Positions 43,893-54,566 of a stretch of 64,000 nucleotides of DNA are shown piece after piece (the stretch's first letter is position 1; each line of letters begins with the position of its first letter). Source of the stretch: Symbiodinium natans (Eukaryota > Sar > Dinophyceae > Suessiales > Symbiodiniaceae); NCBI GenBank assembly GCA_905221605.1, contig CAJNDS010001968.1, forward strand, positions 502,593 to 566,592, given 5' to 3'. The notes under the pieces were generated by a model that was not told the DNA's origin, did not search any database, and saw only the letters and a list, made by a program, of their open reading frames with translations. The translations under genes and the position numbers were made by a program.

Positions 43893-44093
43893 ACCCTAAA
43901 CCCTAAACCCTAAACCCTAAACCCTAAACCCTAAACCCTAAACCCTAAACCCTAAACCCTAAACCCTAAACCCTAAACCCTAAACCCTAAACCCTAAACC
44001 CTAAACCCTAAACCCTAAACCCTAAACCCTAAACCCTAAACCCTAAACCCTAAACCCTAAACCCTAAACCCTAAACCCTAAACCCTAAACCCA
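43893..44093. repeat. Longest perfect CCCTAAA array, about 28 units
   Basis: About 200 bp of uninterrupted C-rich units, preceded by two CCCTGAA variants. It is the longest uniform telomere-like block in the window. Confidence 0.97.
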
Positions 44094-45124
44094 AGCCCTA
44101 TACCCTGTGCGACCCCTACATGGTTAGTTCTGCAAACTGGTTTCCGGTTTTGGGTCCCCATACGGTACCCCTAAGAACCCCATAATGAGAACCCCAAGAA
44201 GGGGCCTGGTTCAGAGAACCACCCCATATAAGAGCACATCTCAGTTGTCGTGGGCACCTAAGAAGTTGGATCACCCTAAACCCTAAACCCTAAACCCTAA
44301 ACCCTAAACCCTAAATTTTTGGTCTTATCCAACCCATGAACTAGTAACCTCCCCACCACACTGCAGGCGCCACCCCGGCACTTCCTCCAGGTGCCCTTTG
44401 GCCCGGCAATGGGGGTTTAAGGTTTAGGGTTTAGGGTTTAGGGTTTAGGGTTTAGGGTTTAGGGTTTAGGGAGGGTTTAGGGTTTAGGGTTTAGGGTTTA
44501 GGGTTTAGGGTTTAGGGTTTAGGGTTTAGGGTTTAGGGTTTAGTCTCTGGGGTTGAGGGCTTCGCTGGGTTTAGGCCTTAGTGAGATACGCCCCAGCGAG
44601 TCCCTAGCTCTTCGGCAAAAGCACTTTACCAATTGGACCACACAGCCGAAAGCCATGAATGTCTCTTTTCAAGTTAGGGTTTAGAGTTTAGGGTTAAAGG
44701 TTTAGCAGCAAACCCTAAACCCACAAATCCCTCAACCCCAAAAATCCTACAATCTGAAACCTTCAAGGTTTAAGGGTTCTTGCTCACTTCGTCCTGGACC
44801 TAGCAGCAGGAGGCTTCAACGGTAGGCTGGGCCCTCCCGCTGGGCCCTTTGCGGTCTGCAGGTTTAGGGTTTGGGGTTTAGGGTTTAGGGTTTAGGGTCT
44901 AGGGTTTGGGGTTGTTCAGGGTTGTTCAGGGTTGTTCAGGGTTGTTCAGGGTTTAGGGTTCAGGGTTTCCCTCGCTGGCTCCTTTATTCTTGTGAGCCTT
45001 GTGCGACATGATCTGCACGTCCTATAAAACCACAAACCCGCTAAAATCTGTAAGGCCCAAAAGCTCTTAACACCCGAAAGCCCTGCCATCCCCCAAGCAC
45101 AAGCCCAAACCCAAAACATTTAGG
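44094..45124. other. Arrays, tRNA-like remnant, 10-mer repeat
   Basis: CCCTAAA lies at 44273-44315 and TTTAGGG at 44416-44545. A 24-bp CAG/GT-flanked open piece at 44367-44390 and another ending at a GTAGGC (44782-44821, FVLDLAAGGFN) are possible small exons. GGGTTGTTCA is repeated four times near 44910-44950. Confidence 0.5.
44590..44648 (-). other. tRNA-like remnant with perfect A box only
   Basis: On the - strand GGCTGTG is followed by TGGTCCAATTGG, which fits every position of the RNA polymerase III A-box consensus. An anticodon arm can be drawn only poorly and no B box follows. It may be the head of a degraded tRNA-derived SINE; it is not a functional tRNA gene. Confidence 0.3.
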
Positions 45125-45312
45125 CTAGACCTACAAACCCTAGAAACCCTAGAAACCCTACAAACCCTATAAACCCCATAAACCCTATAAACCCTATAAG
45201 CCCTATAAACCCTATAAACCCGATAAACCCTATAAGCCCTACAAGCCCTACAAGCCCTACAGCCCTACAACCCCTAAACCCTAAACCCTAAACCCTAAAC
45301 CCTAAACCCTAA
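45125..45312. repeat. CCCTATAAA 9-mer array passing into CCCTAAA
   Basis: About 15 units of CCCTATAAA and close variants (CCCTACAAG, CCCTAGAAA), then ordinary CCCTAAA from 45277. The reverse complement of the same 9-mer forms the array at 50630-50816. Confidence 0.93.
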
Positions 45313-45768
45313 AGCTCCTCTCCTTTTAGGCTGGAAGCCCCGAGCCCCGAAGCCCGGATCGCTGTTGATGCGCATCTCTGGCCGGCTAAGGACTTCGCCA
45401 AAATTCTTTCCTTAAACTCGCATAATGAGCCGCCGCGTCCTCAGTCTGATGGTTTGGGGTTTAGGGTTTGGGGTTTAGGGTTTAGGGTTTAGGGTTTAGG
45501 GTTTAGGGTCTGATGACTGCCAAAGAGAGGGCCGAGAAGCTTCGTGCTTGTAACTAAGGGGGTAGATACAGGGGTCCCTTCGTATGGAGCCCTTACATGG
45601 GGACCCCTTATCCCTTACATGCCCTGTACAACCCAAGGGCCCTAGCTACCCTAAGATTGCAAGCGAGGGATGGGTGGAGGCTGCTTTCTGAAGGTGTCTG
45701 GCGTCAGGCTTTCGGAAGCGCGTGCGCGATTCGGTAAAGAAAACACACATGGAGCTCCCTCTCTTACT

Positions 45769-45891
45769 CTTGGTAGCCCGGTGGTGCCCTTTTGCCTTTT
45801 TTTGCTGGTTCGAGGTTCCCTTATAAACTAATTAGTTGGCCCGAAAGAAAGGTATCGTGATTATCATAGGTATGGTTGCTGGGCTGCCAAG
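45769..45891. mobile_element. MITE family E copy
   Basis: CTTGGTAGCCCGGTGGTGCC at the left, TTGCTGGGCTGCCAAG at the right, with the shared GGTTCGAGGTTCCCTTATAA block. 123 bp. It lies in unique sequence. Confidence 0.82.
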
Positions 45892-46127
45892 TACTCATGC
45901 CTACTGGCCGACATACCCCCTTACAACCGAGGGAGTGTGCCGCCCTTTTGTCACTTATGCCAGGCTTTATGAAGCCTGTTTGGGGTTTGGGGTTTAGGGT
46001 TTAGGGTTTAGGGTTTAGGGTTTCTGGCCATGGACCCTGCAAGCCCGGCCTTCCAGAAGACTGAGGCCTGTCGCTCGCGATCGACCTGTACCTTGCCGTC
46101 ATGAAGAGTTGGGGTCTGGATTTTCCC

Positions 46128-46268
46128 CTGGTTTTTAGCAGCGAATGAGGGAATGAGGGCCCTATAGAATCCCGTAAAGGGTATATATATATGTATATAT
46201 ATATATATACGTATATATATATATATATATATAGGGCCCTCATTCCTTCATTCCCTACTAAGAACCAG
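46128..46268. mobile_element. MITE-like element with long inverted ends and (TA)n core
   Basis: The ends match over about 39 bp with four mismatches, including GAATGAGGGCCCTATA on both sides. The centre is (TA)n with a few G/C. A single related end lies near 14270. Confidence 0.85.
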
Positions 46269-46457
46269 CCAGTTTTCAGGGTTTGTGGCTTAGGGTGTGG
46301 GGCGGGCACAGTGCCGGCTTCTAGGGTGTAGAAGCTGTTGGTTAAGGGCTTAGGGTGGTTTTGGGTTTACCCGAGTACCCAACAACTGGACTACATGGCT
46401 GTTTGGGGGCAGGTTTGTGTAAAGAAGCGCGGGGGAAGTAGTCTGGTGGCTTGCTTA

Positions 46458-46555
46458 CTTGAAGGTTCATGGGTACTTATAATTAGGGCCAGAAGTACCC
46501 TAAGTATAGTTACCCTGCTTAAAACCGTATTTATAAGGTGCCATGAACCTCCAAG
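46458..46555. mobile_element. MITE family F copy
   Basis: CTTGAAGGTTCATGGGTACT at the left and GTGCCATGAACCTCCAAG at the right. 98 bp, with GTATAGTTACCC inside. Confidence 0.8.
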
Positions 46556-47889
46556 CAGGGTTTTGGGTTTTGGGTTTCGGGCAAACCGGGTTGCAGATTG
46601 ATTGTAGGCAGGAGACACGATCCCGGCATGAGGGCGAAACCTCCAGCCTTGGGGTTTAGGGTTTAGGGTTTAGGGTTTAGGGTTTAGGGTTTAGGGTGCA
46701 GGGTTTAGGGTTCAGGGTCTCCTATTTGCAGAAAGGGTTTAAGGCTTATGTAGGGGTTTAGGGTTTTGCAAGGGGGATTTGAGGCACCGAAGTCCCTGAT
46801 TCCCTACCCGCTCTGGAAGACCGCCGATACCCTTGAGGGTTTAGGGTTTAGGGTTTAGGGTTTCCCTGTAAGCCTTAACACCGTGAGGGAGGGAACATCT
46901 GCCTTGCAATGGCGTGTTTTGTGCCCGGAGGACGACCAGTAGTTTCCTCAGATCATGCATCTTTTGCGGGCGACCCGGTTTCCTTATCAACCACCCCATC
47001 CCCCCTACTCAACAAAACCGGGCAGTTGCCTCAGTTGGCCCCTGGTGAAATCTACGGAGAAGTCGAAGCGCCTTGGCTTTCGCTTGGGTGTTGCATATGG
47101 GTGTTTCCCAACATAAGGCGGATCCTTGCACTGCAGGGGTACCCTAAACCCTAAACCCTAAACCCTACATCATGGTTGAGGGCTTTGACAAGGATCCTCT
47201 TTGCCTAGTTTCGCACGTGTTCTTAGGCCTAGGGTATTGCACTTGGACATGAAACAGGGTTTATGAGGAAGCCATGAGCCCTAAACCCTAAACCCTAAAC
47301 CCTAAACCCTAAACCCTAAACCACCCGAAACCTTAAGCCTTATGTCCTTCTCAAGCCTTGAGCTCTAAACCTTCAGCGGGGGTGCGGGGTTTTAGGATGT
47401 ACGAATATGTTTTTCGCCTCTAGGGGAATAGCCAAGAACCGAGACGCACACGCATACAGAACAGAAGAGAGAGGGACAGAGAGAGGGAGCGAGAAAGACA
47501 AACAGAGAGAGAGAGAGAGATCAAAAACAGAGAGCAAGCCTAACAGGGCCCAGAACAAACCCAGCAGCCCATCTACACCCTTACCGGATAAACAGTGGGT
47601 GGTGCCATCGGAGAGTTCTCACAGCTTCGGTTTCCTTTTGTTAGACCATCGGGGTTTAGGGTTGAGGGTTGAGGGTTTAGGGTTTATGGTTTGGAGATGC
47701 TTGGGAGTGGGAGTTTGGGACGCGCCGGGCGATTTGTGGCGCCATTGCCAAACGAGCCTTATGAACCTAAACCCTTCGAACCCTACATACCCTAAAAACC
47801 CTAAACCCCAAACCCTAAACCCCAAACCCAAAACCCTAAACCCTGAACCCTAAGCCCTAAACCCTAAACCCTAAACCCACCCTCGAAGT

Positions 47890-48010
47890 CCCAAGGAGGA
47901 GAACGTAGCGCGCCCTAAAGGGGATGGCGCTCTGGACTTACCTCCGGCTGCGCGGTCGCCGAAGTCTCCGTCGTCTCCGGGAGCACGCTGCTGGACTTCG
48001 GGAGTGGGGT
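47890..48010 (+). CDS. Exon-like island (PKEENVARPKGDGALDLPPA...)
   Basis: A 120-bp GC-rich stretch between CCCTAAA and TTTAGGG arrays, open in one frame, rich in Pro/Ser/Lys (SPKSPSSPG), resembling a disordered linker. Confidence 0.36.
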
Positions 48011-49430
48011 TAGGGGTTTAGGGGTTTAGGGTTTAGGGTTTAGGGTTTAGGGTTTAGGGTTTTAGGGTTTTGGGGTTTGGGGTTTAGGGTTTTAGGCTTT
48101 TTAGGGTTGTAAGCATGATTGATGATAGTACCCCCCCCCCCTGTTATCATCCCAATGAAGGGCTGTTAGGAGAAGGGGGGAGCATCCCAAGGTGCAGGGG
48201 GGGTTTGGGGTTTAGGGTTTAGGATTTTGGGGGGGTTTCAGGGTTTAGGGTTTAGGGTTTGGGGATTAGGGTTTAGGATTTGGGGTTTAGGGTTTAGGAT
48301 TTTGGGGGGTTTTAGGGTTCAAGGTTGGAGTGTTTTTGGGTTTAGGGTTTAGGATTTTGGGGGGGGGGGGTTTTAGGGTTCAAGGTTGGAGTGTTTTTGG
48401 GTTTAGGGTTTAGGGTTTGGGGGGCTTGGGGGTTTTCTAAGGGAAGTTACATGGTCTCTTGATCTGGTCCTCTACCTTCTTTAAACGGATCTGAAGTATG
48501 GGCGCCTGGGTTCTATTCATTTTTTCAGGCTATATAAGGTTGTTTTTTTCAGGGCAAAGGCCTATATCACGAGACCGAGTGTCGTCATGGAGCCAGCGAC
48601 ATGATAACTCTTTCACTTGGGCTAACAGTGAGTCCACACTTGGACGAGCCTAAACAACTCGCAAGTTCCACGCGTCTGTGAGTGCCTGCTTGTGTTGGGT
48701 TAGTGCATGCGTGGTTGCACGTGCTGATGTGACGTTCGCTGCAAGATTGTGACATCACAGCTTGCAAGTAGAATCAGTAGAGGAAGTAGTGCCCTTTGAG
48801 CATTTTGCTTTTCCCACCCACCACGTCCCTGCAAAATGCGTCGGGCTGGTGCAGGGGGTGAAGGTAGTCCCTGCCCTAGGGCCCGCACTGGCGGCTGCAA
48901 CCCCCTGGGCCGGGAGCTACATGTAGATACTGAAGGGCACTGTAGGGTAGATCCCTCTGAGACTCAAAGGATATTCCCCAGCGTCACCGAAGGAAAAGAA
49001 GTGGCACTGTGCTTCTTCTGTGCCTGGTTGCGTCTGCACAGTCACGTTCAGTTAGGCCATGTTAGTCTGGAGTGAAATGTAACTATCTACCCTAAGAGGT
49101 TTTGGCAGTTTGGTTTTTTTGATGCATTGCATTCGGCGGTTGAGGGGCCATAACCTTCTAAGGGCTCGGCGTGTTTTTGGGTTCGGGGGCTCAAGGGATT
49201 CAGAGCATGGGTTTGGAGAGTTTTGACGGTGTTTGGGGTTATACGGTTAAGGGGCCCTCAAAGCCCCAAAGCCCGAATCGCCAAAAAGCCCTCAAACCCT
49301 GAACCCCGAGAGTCCTTAAACCCCAAACCGTGACATCCACAAGCCCGAAACTCCCTCAACCCCTAAACCCTAAAAGCCTTATAACCCGAAACCCTAAACC
49401 TTAAACCCTAAACCCCGAACTCCCAACCAG
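48011..49430. other. G-rich degenerate arrays, MITE C fragment, unique tract
   Basis: TTTAGGG and TTTGGGG variants fill 48010-48105 and 48200-48425, including a repeated GGTTCAAGGTTGGAGTGTTT block. A family C right end lies at 48120-48191. Positions 48480-49140 are unique, with several short frames on both strands, none convincing. Confidence 0.5.
48120..48191. mobile_element. MITE family C copy, left end lost
   Basis: GGGCTGTTAGGAGAAGGGGG then AGCATCCCAA matches the right half of family C. The left half is interrupted by an 11-base C run and bounded by TTTAGGG-derived sequence. Confidence 0.6.
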
Positions 49431-49507
49431 ATCAGCAGAGGTTCACCGGCGCGCTCTCCAAAGGCATCGCCGAGGTCACAGCCAGGCGTACAGGAGCCGT
49501 GCCTGAA
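49431..49507 (+). CDS. Exon-like island with AG and GT flanks (QQRFTGALSKGIAEVTARRT)
   Basis: It follows CCAACCAG, is open, and ends before GTTAGG, where a TTTAGGG array begins. Strong G/C-ending codons and natural composition. Confidence 0.42.
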
Positions 49508-50078
49508 GTTAGGGTTTAGGGTTTAGGGTTTAGGGTTTAGGGTTTGGGGTTTGGGGTTTAGGGTTTAGGGTTTAGGGCGAAGGGTTTCGGGTTTAGGAAT
49601 GGAGAATATCGGGTTTCGGGGCTGGGTTGGATCTTTCCAGGACCGTTATGAGGGCAGTACAAAACCTTCTCTAGGCCTCCTTTTGCCCTGGATGACTCCC
49701 TTCTCTAGAGAATAGCGTCCCTGTCACCAAAGCTCCCTTACACCCCTGTGATTAGGGCTTCATTAGGACGATAGGTTTCCGAAGTGTTAGGAGTTTTGGG
49801 GCTGCGGGGCTTTAAGCTCCAAACCTAAACCCCTAACCCGAAACCATCTTAAACCCTCTTAACCCTACACTCAACACCCTAAACCCCTAAAAACCAAAGC
49901 CTAACCGTGCGGATTTTTCACCACAACCCGCACATCTCCAAGGGAAGCCCTCAGGCCTTGAAAGCCCTCTCTGCCATTGCCCAAAACCCAGAATCCGCAA
50001 CCCCTAAACCCCTACAAGGGTTTAGGGTTTAGGGTTTGGGGTTTAGGGTTGGGGTTTCTGTGTTTAAGAACGTTTGTA
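49508..50078. other. TTTAGGG array and spacer
   Basis: TTTAGGG with TTTGGGG variants lies at 49509-49577. The remainder is unique or C-rich degenerate sequence without a gene. Confidence 0.55.
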
Positions 50079-50252
50079 ATGGCTTTCGTCGCGGGTATTT
50101 TGCATGCAAACACTGCCAAGGCCACAAGTCCGTTCGCGGTCGGCGATATCGACGGTCCGGAGAGCGAAGAACTTCCAGAAATTAAGCCGGGGACTCTGTT
50201 CTCCCCGTGTTCTTCTGGAAAAAGGGGGACGGGGGGGGTGGGGGTATTTTGA
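50079..50252 (+). CDS. Small ATG-to-stop frame (MAFVAGILHANTAKATSPFA...)
   Basis: 57 codons from ATG to stop. The first 40 residues look natural: a short hydrophobic start (MAFVAGIL), then GDIDGPESEELPEIKPG. The end is poly-Gly from a G run. It begins shortly after TTTAGGG repeats. It may be a small protein start or an exon; no family recognised. Confidence 0.4.
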   Translation: MAFVAGILHANTAKATSPFAVGDIDGPESEELPEIKPGTLFSPCSSGKRGTGGVGVF

Positions 50253-50379
50253 GTTAGGGATTAGATTTCAGGGTGTAGGGTCTTAGGGTTCAGGACTTCT
50301 TGGGTTTCGAGTTTAGGGCTTCTTGGGAAGGTTGAGTGGCACAGGGCACTTGGATGAAGGGCTTCGGGGGGACCTAAAC

Positions 50380-50535
50380 CCTAAACCCTGAACCCTGAAA
50401 ACCCTGAAAACCCAAAAAACCCTAAAAAACCCTAAAAAACCCTAAAAACCCTAAAAACCCAAAAAAACCCAAGAACCCAAAAAACCCTAAAAACCCTAAA
50501 ACCCTAAAAACCCCAAAAACCCTAAAAACCCTAAA
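50380..50535. repeat. CCCTAAAAA-type variant array
   Basis: Units of 8-11 bp, CCC followed by TAAA with extra A residues, about 15 copies, grading at the ends into ordinary CCCTAAA. A third kind of locally amplified variant. Confidence 0.9.
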
Positions 50536-50629
50536 CTTCATCCTGAGGGGCTGTTCGAGGGCCTCTTGCGGCTTGGGGTCTCGGGTTTCTTAGGGTTTGT
50601 TAGGTTTTGTTGTGGTGTTTTGTTTTTCG

Positions 50630-50816
50630 GGTTATAGGGTTTATAGGGTTTATAGGGTTTATAGGGTTTATGGGGTTTATGGGGTTTATAGGGTTTATGG
50701 TGTTTATAGTGTTTATAGGGTTTATAGGGTTTATAGGGTTTATAGGGTTTATAGGGGTTATAGGGTTTATGGGGTTTATAGGGTTGGGGGTTTATGGGGT
50801 TTATGGGGTTTATAGG
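50630..50816. repeat. GGGTTTATA 9-mer array, about 20 units
   Basis: A tandem 9-mer with GGGTTTATG variants. Because the unit is a multiple of three, it makes long Gly-Phe-Ile and Tyr-Arg-Val frames that are not genes. Confidence 0.95.
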
Positions 50817-51348
50817 GTTCAGGATGTTAGGGGTACAGCTATCCGAGAGAACCTCACGCATCAGCCGTTTCACCCCCGCAGAAGGCCAACTGACGACTGA
50901 TGTCTCTTAGGCGATTTCAAGTATTCTTCACAACTTGGACGGGCTAAACCCTAATCCCTAACTAGACCTTATACAGTACAACCTAAACCTTAAACCCTAA
51001 GCCGTACGAACGCTAAGCCGCCAACGCAAAAGCCTGAACCCCAATTCTCACTCTCCCTCCTGTCGTTCTCCCCGCCAGGGTTTTCATGTAGGGTTTTTGA
51101 TGGGCATGGTTAGGATTTCTTAATGGGTTCTAGGGTTTATCGGGTGTAGGGTTGAGGGCTTGAGATGTAGGGCTTACAGTTTAGGGATAGAGGTATCAAG
51201 TTCAGTGCTCTTGGGCTCTACTGTTTTGTTTGGGGGGCGTGGGGGGAGGGAGGGGGCCGATTTCGGGGCTCATGTTTTTTCTTTTCGAAAAGTTGGTTTG
51301 GGGCGCCGAGTTTGGGTGCTGAACGGTAGCGTTGCCTGAACTCGTCAG
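50817..51348. other. Unique spacer
   Basis: Short open segment 50834-50900 (TAIRENLTHQPFHPRRRPTD) is weakly coding-like. The remainder holds degenerate G-rich sequence and no gene. Confidence 0.45.
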
Positions 51349-51402
51349 GCGAATATCCAGCTGCTTGAAGAATGCGAAGGCGAAGGAGTCAGAAAAGAAC
51401 AG
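51349..51402 (+). CDS. Exon-like island with AG and GT flanks (ANIQLLEECEGEGVRKEQ)
   Basis: Exactly 54 bases between CTCGTCAG and GTGTGCC, open throughout, symmetrical phase, with a coiled-coil-like sequence. Both splice-type flanks and frame agree, making it one of the two best exon candidates in the window. Confidence 0.5.
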
Positions 51403-52797
51403 GTGTGCCGGGGGGGGGTTGGGGGGGGGGGTTGGGGTTTAATTCGGGTTTAGGGTTTAGGGTTCAGGGTTTAGGGAGGAGGTCGGTAGATGGGGTACTG
51501 AACTTGGAGGAAGGCAAAACTGTAGCCTACTCCCTTGAAGCCCTACGCTGCCAATCCTAAACAATTCACCGTTGAGTTGGAGGGAGCGGGGGATTTTAGG
51601 CGTTTGGGTGACGGCCTCAAGATGTTTCACTGGCTTAGGGTCGTGATCTAAACGCCCGATCTTTGGGTTCAGGGATCTACTGGTTTAGGGTTTAGGGTTT
51701 AGGGTTTAGGGTAGGGTTTAGGATCCTAACGCTGAGACCTGGGGCAAAGACCCTCACTCAGAAGCCCGATGATCCTCCATGCCAAGTGTCACCAAAGCTG
51801 CACCCTAAAGTGATGGGTTTTCGGTTTTGTGCTTAGGTTCCAGGGTGTGTGGTCGTATAAGGGAGTAGTCTTATAACAGGGCAGGGGTACTTTGTCTCAA
51901 CTACTGGCTCTTAAACTTCTTCAAGATTCCCAAGGTACCTTGGACCCCCCCCCCCCCCCCCCGGCCCTCTCTCGCTAAGGCACCTTGTGACATGACTCTG
52001 AACTCTTGCGTGTTTTTGGGTTTAGGGTTTAAGGGTTTAGGGTTTATGGTTTAGGGTTTAGGGCTTTAGCGAAGTACTTCTGATTCTTATGATGATCGGT
52101 TTTGGCCGTGATGATGCGTGTACTTTGGGGGTCTAGCCCCCAAAGCACCAAAGCCGCCAGGAAGGGCCGCCAGGATTCCCGGGGCGTCACTATAGATGGA
52201 AAGCCCGGGACTTGTTAGTTTAGGGTTGAGGGTTTAGGGTTGAGGGTTAGGGTTTAGGGTTGAGGGTTGAGGGTTGAGGGTTGAGGGTTCTTACGAGTTC
52301 CGAGGTATGAGTTTGGCTATATACCCCTGCTGAGAACCAGTAATCTTGAAGTTTTGCGTTCATTCACGGGGGTCCCCAAACCTCACAGCCCCCCCCACCC
52401 CCCCAATGACCGGGGAATATTTGGGCCTCCTTTCTTGTGACGAGGAACCCTAAACCCTAAACCCTAAACCCTAAACCCTAAACCCTAAACCCTAAACCCT
52501 AAACCCTAAACCCTAAACCCTAAACCGTTTGGGGCAATGCATGAGCTCAGGGTTTCGGGTTTGGGGTTGACTGGAGTCCCAACATTCTTCGGGCTTAGGT
52601 TCCCTTTTTGAGCCCCTTTAAGCCGAGAAGGGTGCCCTTTACATTCCTAGGCTAGGGTTTAGGGTGTAGGGTTTAGGGTTTAGGGTTTAGGGTTTAGGGT
52701 TTAGGGTTTAGGGTTTAGGGTTTAGGGTCTAGCTCATTTGGAGCTTAACTTGCTGTGTGCAATCGCGGGGGCTGAGGCTTACAATCCCCCCACCACC
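51403..52797. other. Arrays, C run and MITE E-type remnant
   Basis: TTTAGGG lies at 51680-51722, a C run at 51946-51962, GGGTTGA/GGGTTTA at 52208-52290, CCCTAAA (12 perfect units) at 52445-52526 and TTTAGGG (9 units) at 52665-52728. A core resembling family E (GGTTCCCTTTTTGAGCC, GAAGGGTGCCC) lies at 52575-52655. Confidence 0.55.
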
Positions 52798-53125
52798 ATG
52801 GAGGGCGACTTCCAGGGCGACGAGTGCTGGTATGGCTGGCGGCTGAAGGCGCCACTGGATCCCATCGAGAAGTTCCGGGCATTCAAAGAATCCAACGACT
52901 TCCTGACCAAGCTCAGCCACAGGCTTGGCGACGCCGCCTGCGGGATTGGCGCCCAGACACGCAAACCAACAAAGAGGTGGCCACCTGCATTGTTCAGCAC
53001 TTGCTGCGCTGCCGATGGCGACCGGCGAGTCTGATGAGGCGTTGCTTCCAAACACGTCCGCTTACAATGTGAAGGGATCCGGCTTGCTGCTACTCAGAGG
53101 CTATACTCTGGACATAGCCGCCTAA
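52798..53125 (+). pseudogene. Gene remnant of unknown family with two frame changes
   Basis: An ATG at 52798 starts MEGDFQGDECWYGWRLKAP, continuing through DPIEKFRAFKESNDFLTKLS in a GC-rich, natural-looking frame that is also open upstream to 52738. Around 52960 a second frame looks better (QTNKEVATCIVQHLLRC), and from about 53015 a third (GESDEALLPNTSAYNVKGSG) leads to a TAA at 53123-53125. The simplest reading is a short intronless gene copy broken by two small indels. Telomere-like repeats flank it closely on both sides. I do not recognise the family; if unspliced and unbroken, the first frame would end at 53034. Confidence 0.5.
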
Positions 53126-53616
53126 TTCCCCAGTAAGTGAAGCCCTGAACCCTCAACCCTAAACCCCATGAACCTCCAGCTACCCTAAATGCTGAAACCC
53201 TAAACCTTTCAGCCTTAACCCTAAACCCTACCCGTGCTACTTTATCACCCTACTTCCAAGATCCCATGAAGCTCCAGCTACCCTAAACCCTAAACCCTAC
53301 ACCCTAAACCCTAAATCCTAAACCCTGAACCCTAAAACCCTAAACCCTAAACCCTAAACCCTAAACCCTAAACCCTAAACCCTAAACCCTAAACCCTAAA
53401 CCCTAAACCCTAAACCCTAAACCCTAAACCCTAAACCCTAAACCCTAAACCCGACCACGAGGTCAAGGATGCACAAGGTGAGCTATGCCGACGATGTTTC
53501 TGACAAGCCGCTCCAAGAGGTGCAAGAGGCGGGGGTTTAGGGCTTAGGGCAGTTTAGGGCAGTTTAGGGTGTTCAGGGTTTAGGGTTTAGGGTTTAGGGT
53601 TTAGGGTTTAGGGTAG

Positions 53617-53729
53617 CTGGAGGTGCATCGGACCTGGCAAGTAGGGTTCTAAAGTAGTCTAAGTACGGCTCTAACCAGATTACCCTACTGGTAACCCTGG
53701 TTCTAGGTAATGACCCACGAACCTCCAAG
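53617..53729. mobile_element. MITE family F copy
   Basis: CTGGAGGTGCATCGG at the left and CCCACGAACCTCCAAG at the right, diverged. It begins immediately after a TTTAGGG array. Confidence 0.6.
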
Positions 53730-54428
53730 TACGCTTAAGGGTGCCCCAAAACTCCAGACTCTAGACCCTGAACTCTGCAAGCCATGTAAATCCCACGACC
53801 ATCTGTTCGCTGCGTAACCTTGGCGGGCCGATTCTCAGGGCAAGTCTGTTCAGCCTGGTAGTGGACACAGTTTTGTTTTCTTGCAGCGGGGGAGACTTGG
53901 GTTGAGGCTTTGGGTTTAGGGTTAGGGCCAGGGTTAATTACTAGGGTTAGGGTTTAGGGCTTAGGGCCTAGGTTGCGGGGTTCAGGGTTTCAGGATCACT
54001 ACGGCCTGAGGAAAGCAAGGGTTTCGAGGCCATTGAGAACATTATTCGCTCACCCTGAATGCTGGAAAGCTCCACTCAAACTCGGGACACAGCCTTGATG
54101 GAGTAGTTTTTCCCTAGACCCTAGACCCTTAGACCCTAGACCCTAAGCTTTTCTTTGCTTTGCAAATCCGGGGTTTTGGGGGGAAGTTGTGCTTTAGGTG
54201 TTAGGCCGCAGCCCAGGAGCTGTTACGGTTTCAGGCTTTTGGGGTTCCCGGGTTCCAGAGTTCGAGGGTTCGACAGCCCAGGGTGTAGGATTTAGGGTGT
54301 GGGGTTTGGGGTTTGGGGTTTAGGTTTGAGGGTTTAGGGGTTAGGGTTTTGGAGCTTCCTGTGCTCTGGGAGGTAGAGGCCTTCAAGTCTCGCTCAGGCG
54401 CGCTGGCCAGTAATTCCCTATAACCCTA

Positions 54429-54566
54429 CTTGGAGGTTCATGGCACTTCTTAAACAATTATAACTGTACTTAAAACCCACTCATAGGCCCCTTAAGTGCC
54501 CTAATATGGCGGTAAGTACAGTTGTAAGTACAGTTCTAGTTGGTTAAAGGTACCATGGACCTCCAA
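54429..54566. mobile_element. MITE family F copy, largest
   Basis: CTTGGAGGTTCATGGCACTT at the left and GGTACCATGGACCTCCAAG at the right, with ACCCTA/TAGAGCCC continuing the symmetry outward. GTAAGTACAGTTGTAAGTAC inside is a short internal duplication. 138 bp. Confidence 0.85.

Larger units (their letters stand above)
45313..47889. other. Telomere-like arrays, three MITEs, small doubtful frames
   Basis: TTTAGGG lies at 45452-45509, 45985-46022, 46650-46700 and 46837-46862; CCCTAAA lies at 47142-47167, 47278-47321 and 47795-47878. A 14-codon ATG-to-stop piece at 45513-45557 (MTAKERAEKLRACN) is exon-like. The frame at 46909-47154 is doubtful. A GAGA-rich purine tract lies at 47465-47535. Confidence 0.5.

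Noticed and set aside
43893..44093. A true chromosome end
   Set aside because: Unique sequence, MITEs and further arrays in both orientations continue on both sides.
46909..47154. 81-codon + strand frame
   Set aside because: It ends by running into CCCTAAA repeat and lacks any recognisable domain; kept only as a doubtful mention.
48836..49075. 79-codon + strand frame in a unique tract
   Set aside because: Composition is unremarkable, frames of similar length occur on the other strand, and no domain is recognised.
50538..50900. Tyr-Lys-Pro and Gly-Phe-Ile repeat proteins
   Set aside because: The 9-mer repeat unit is divisible by three and has no stops; composition is pure repeat.
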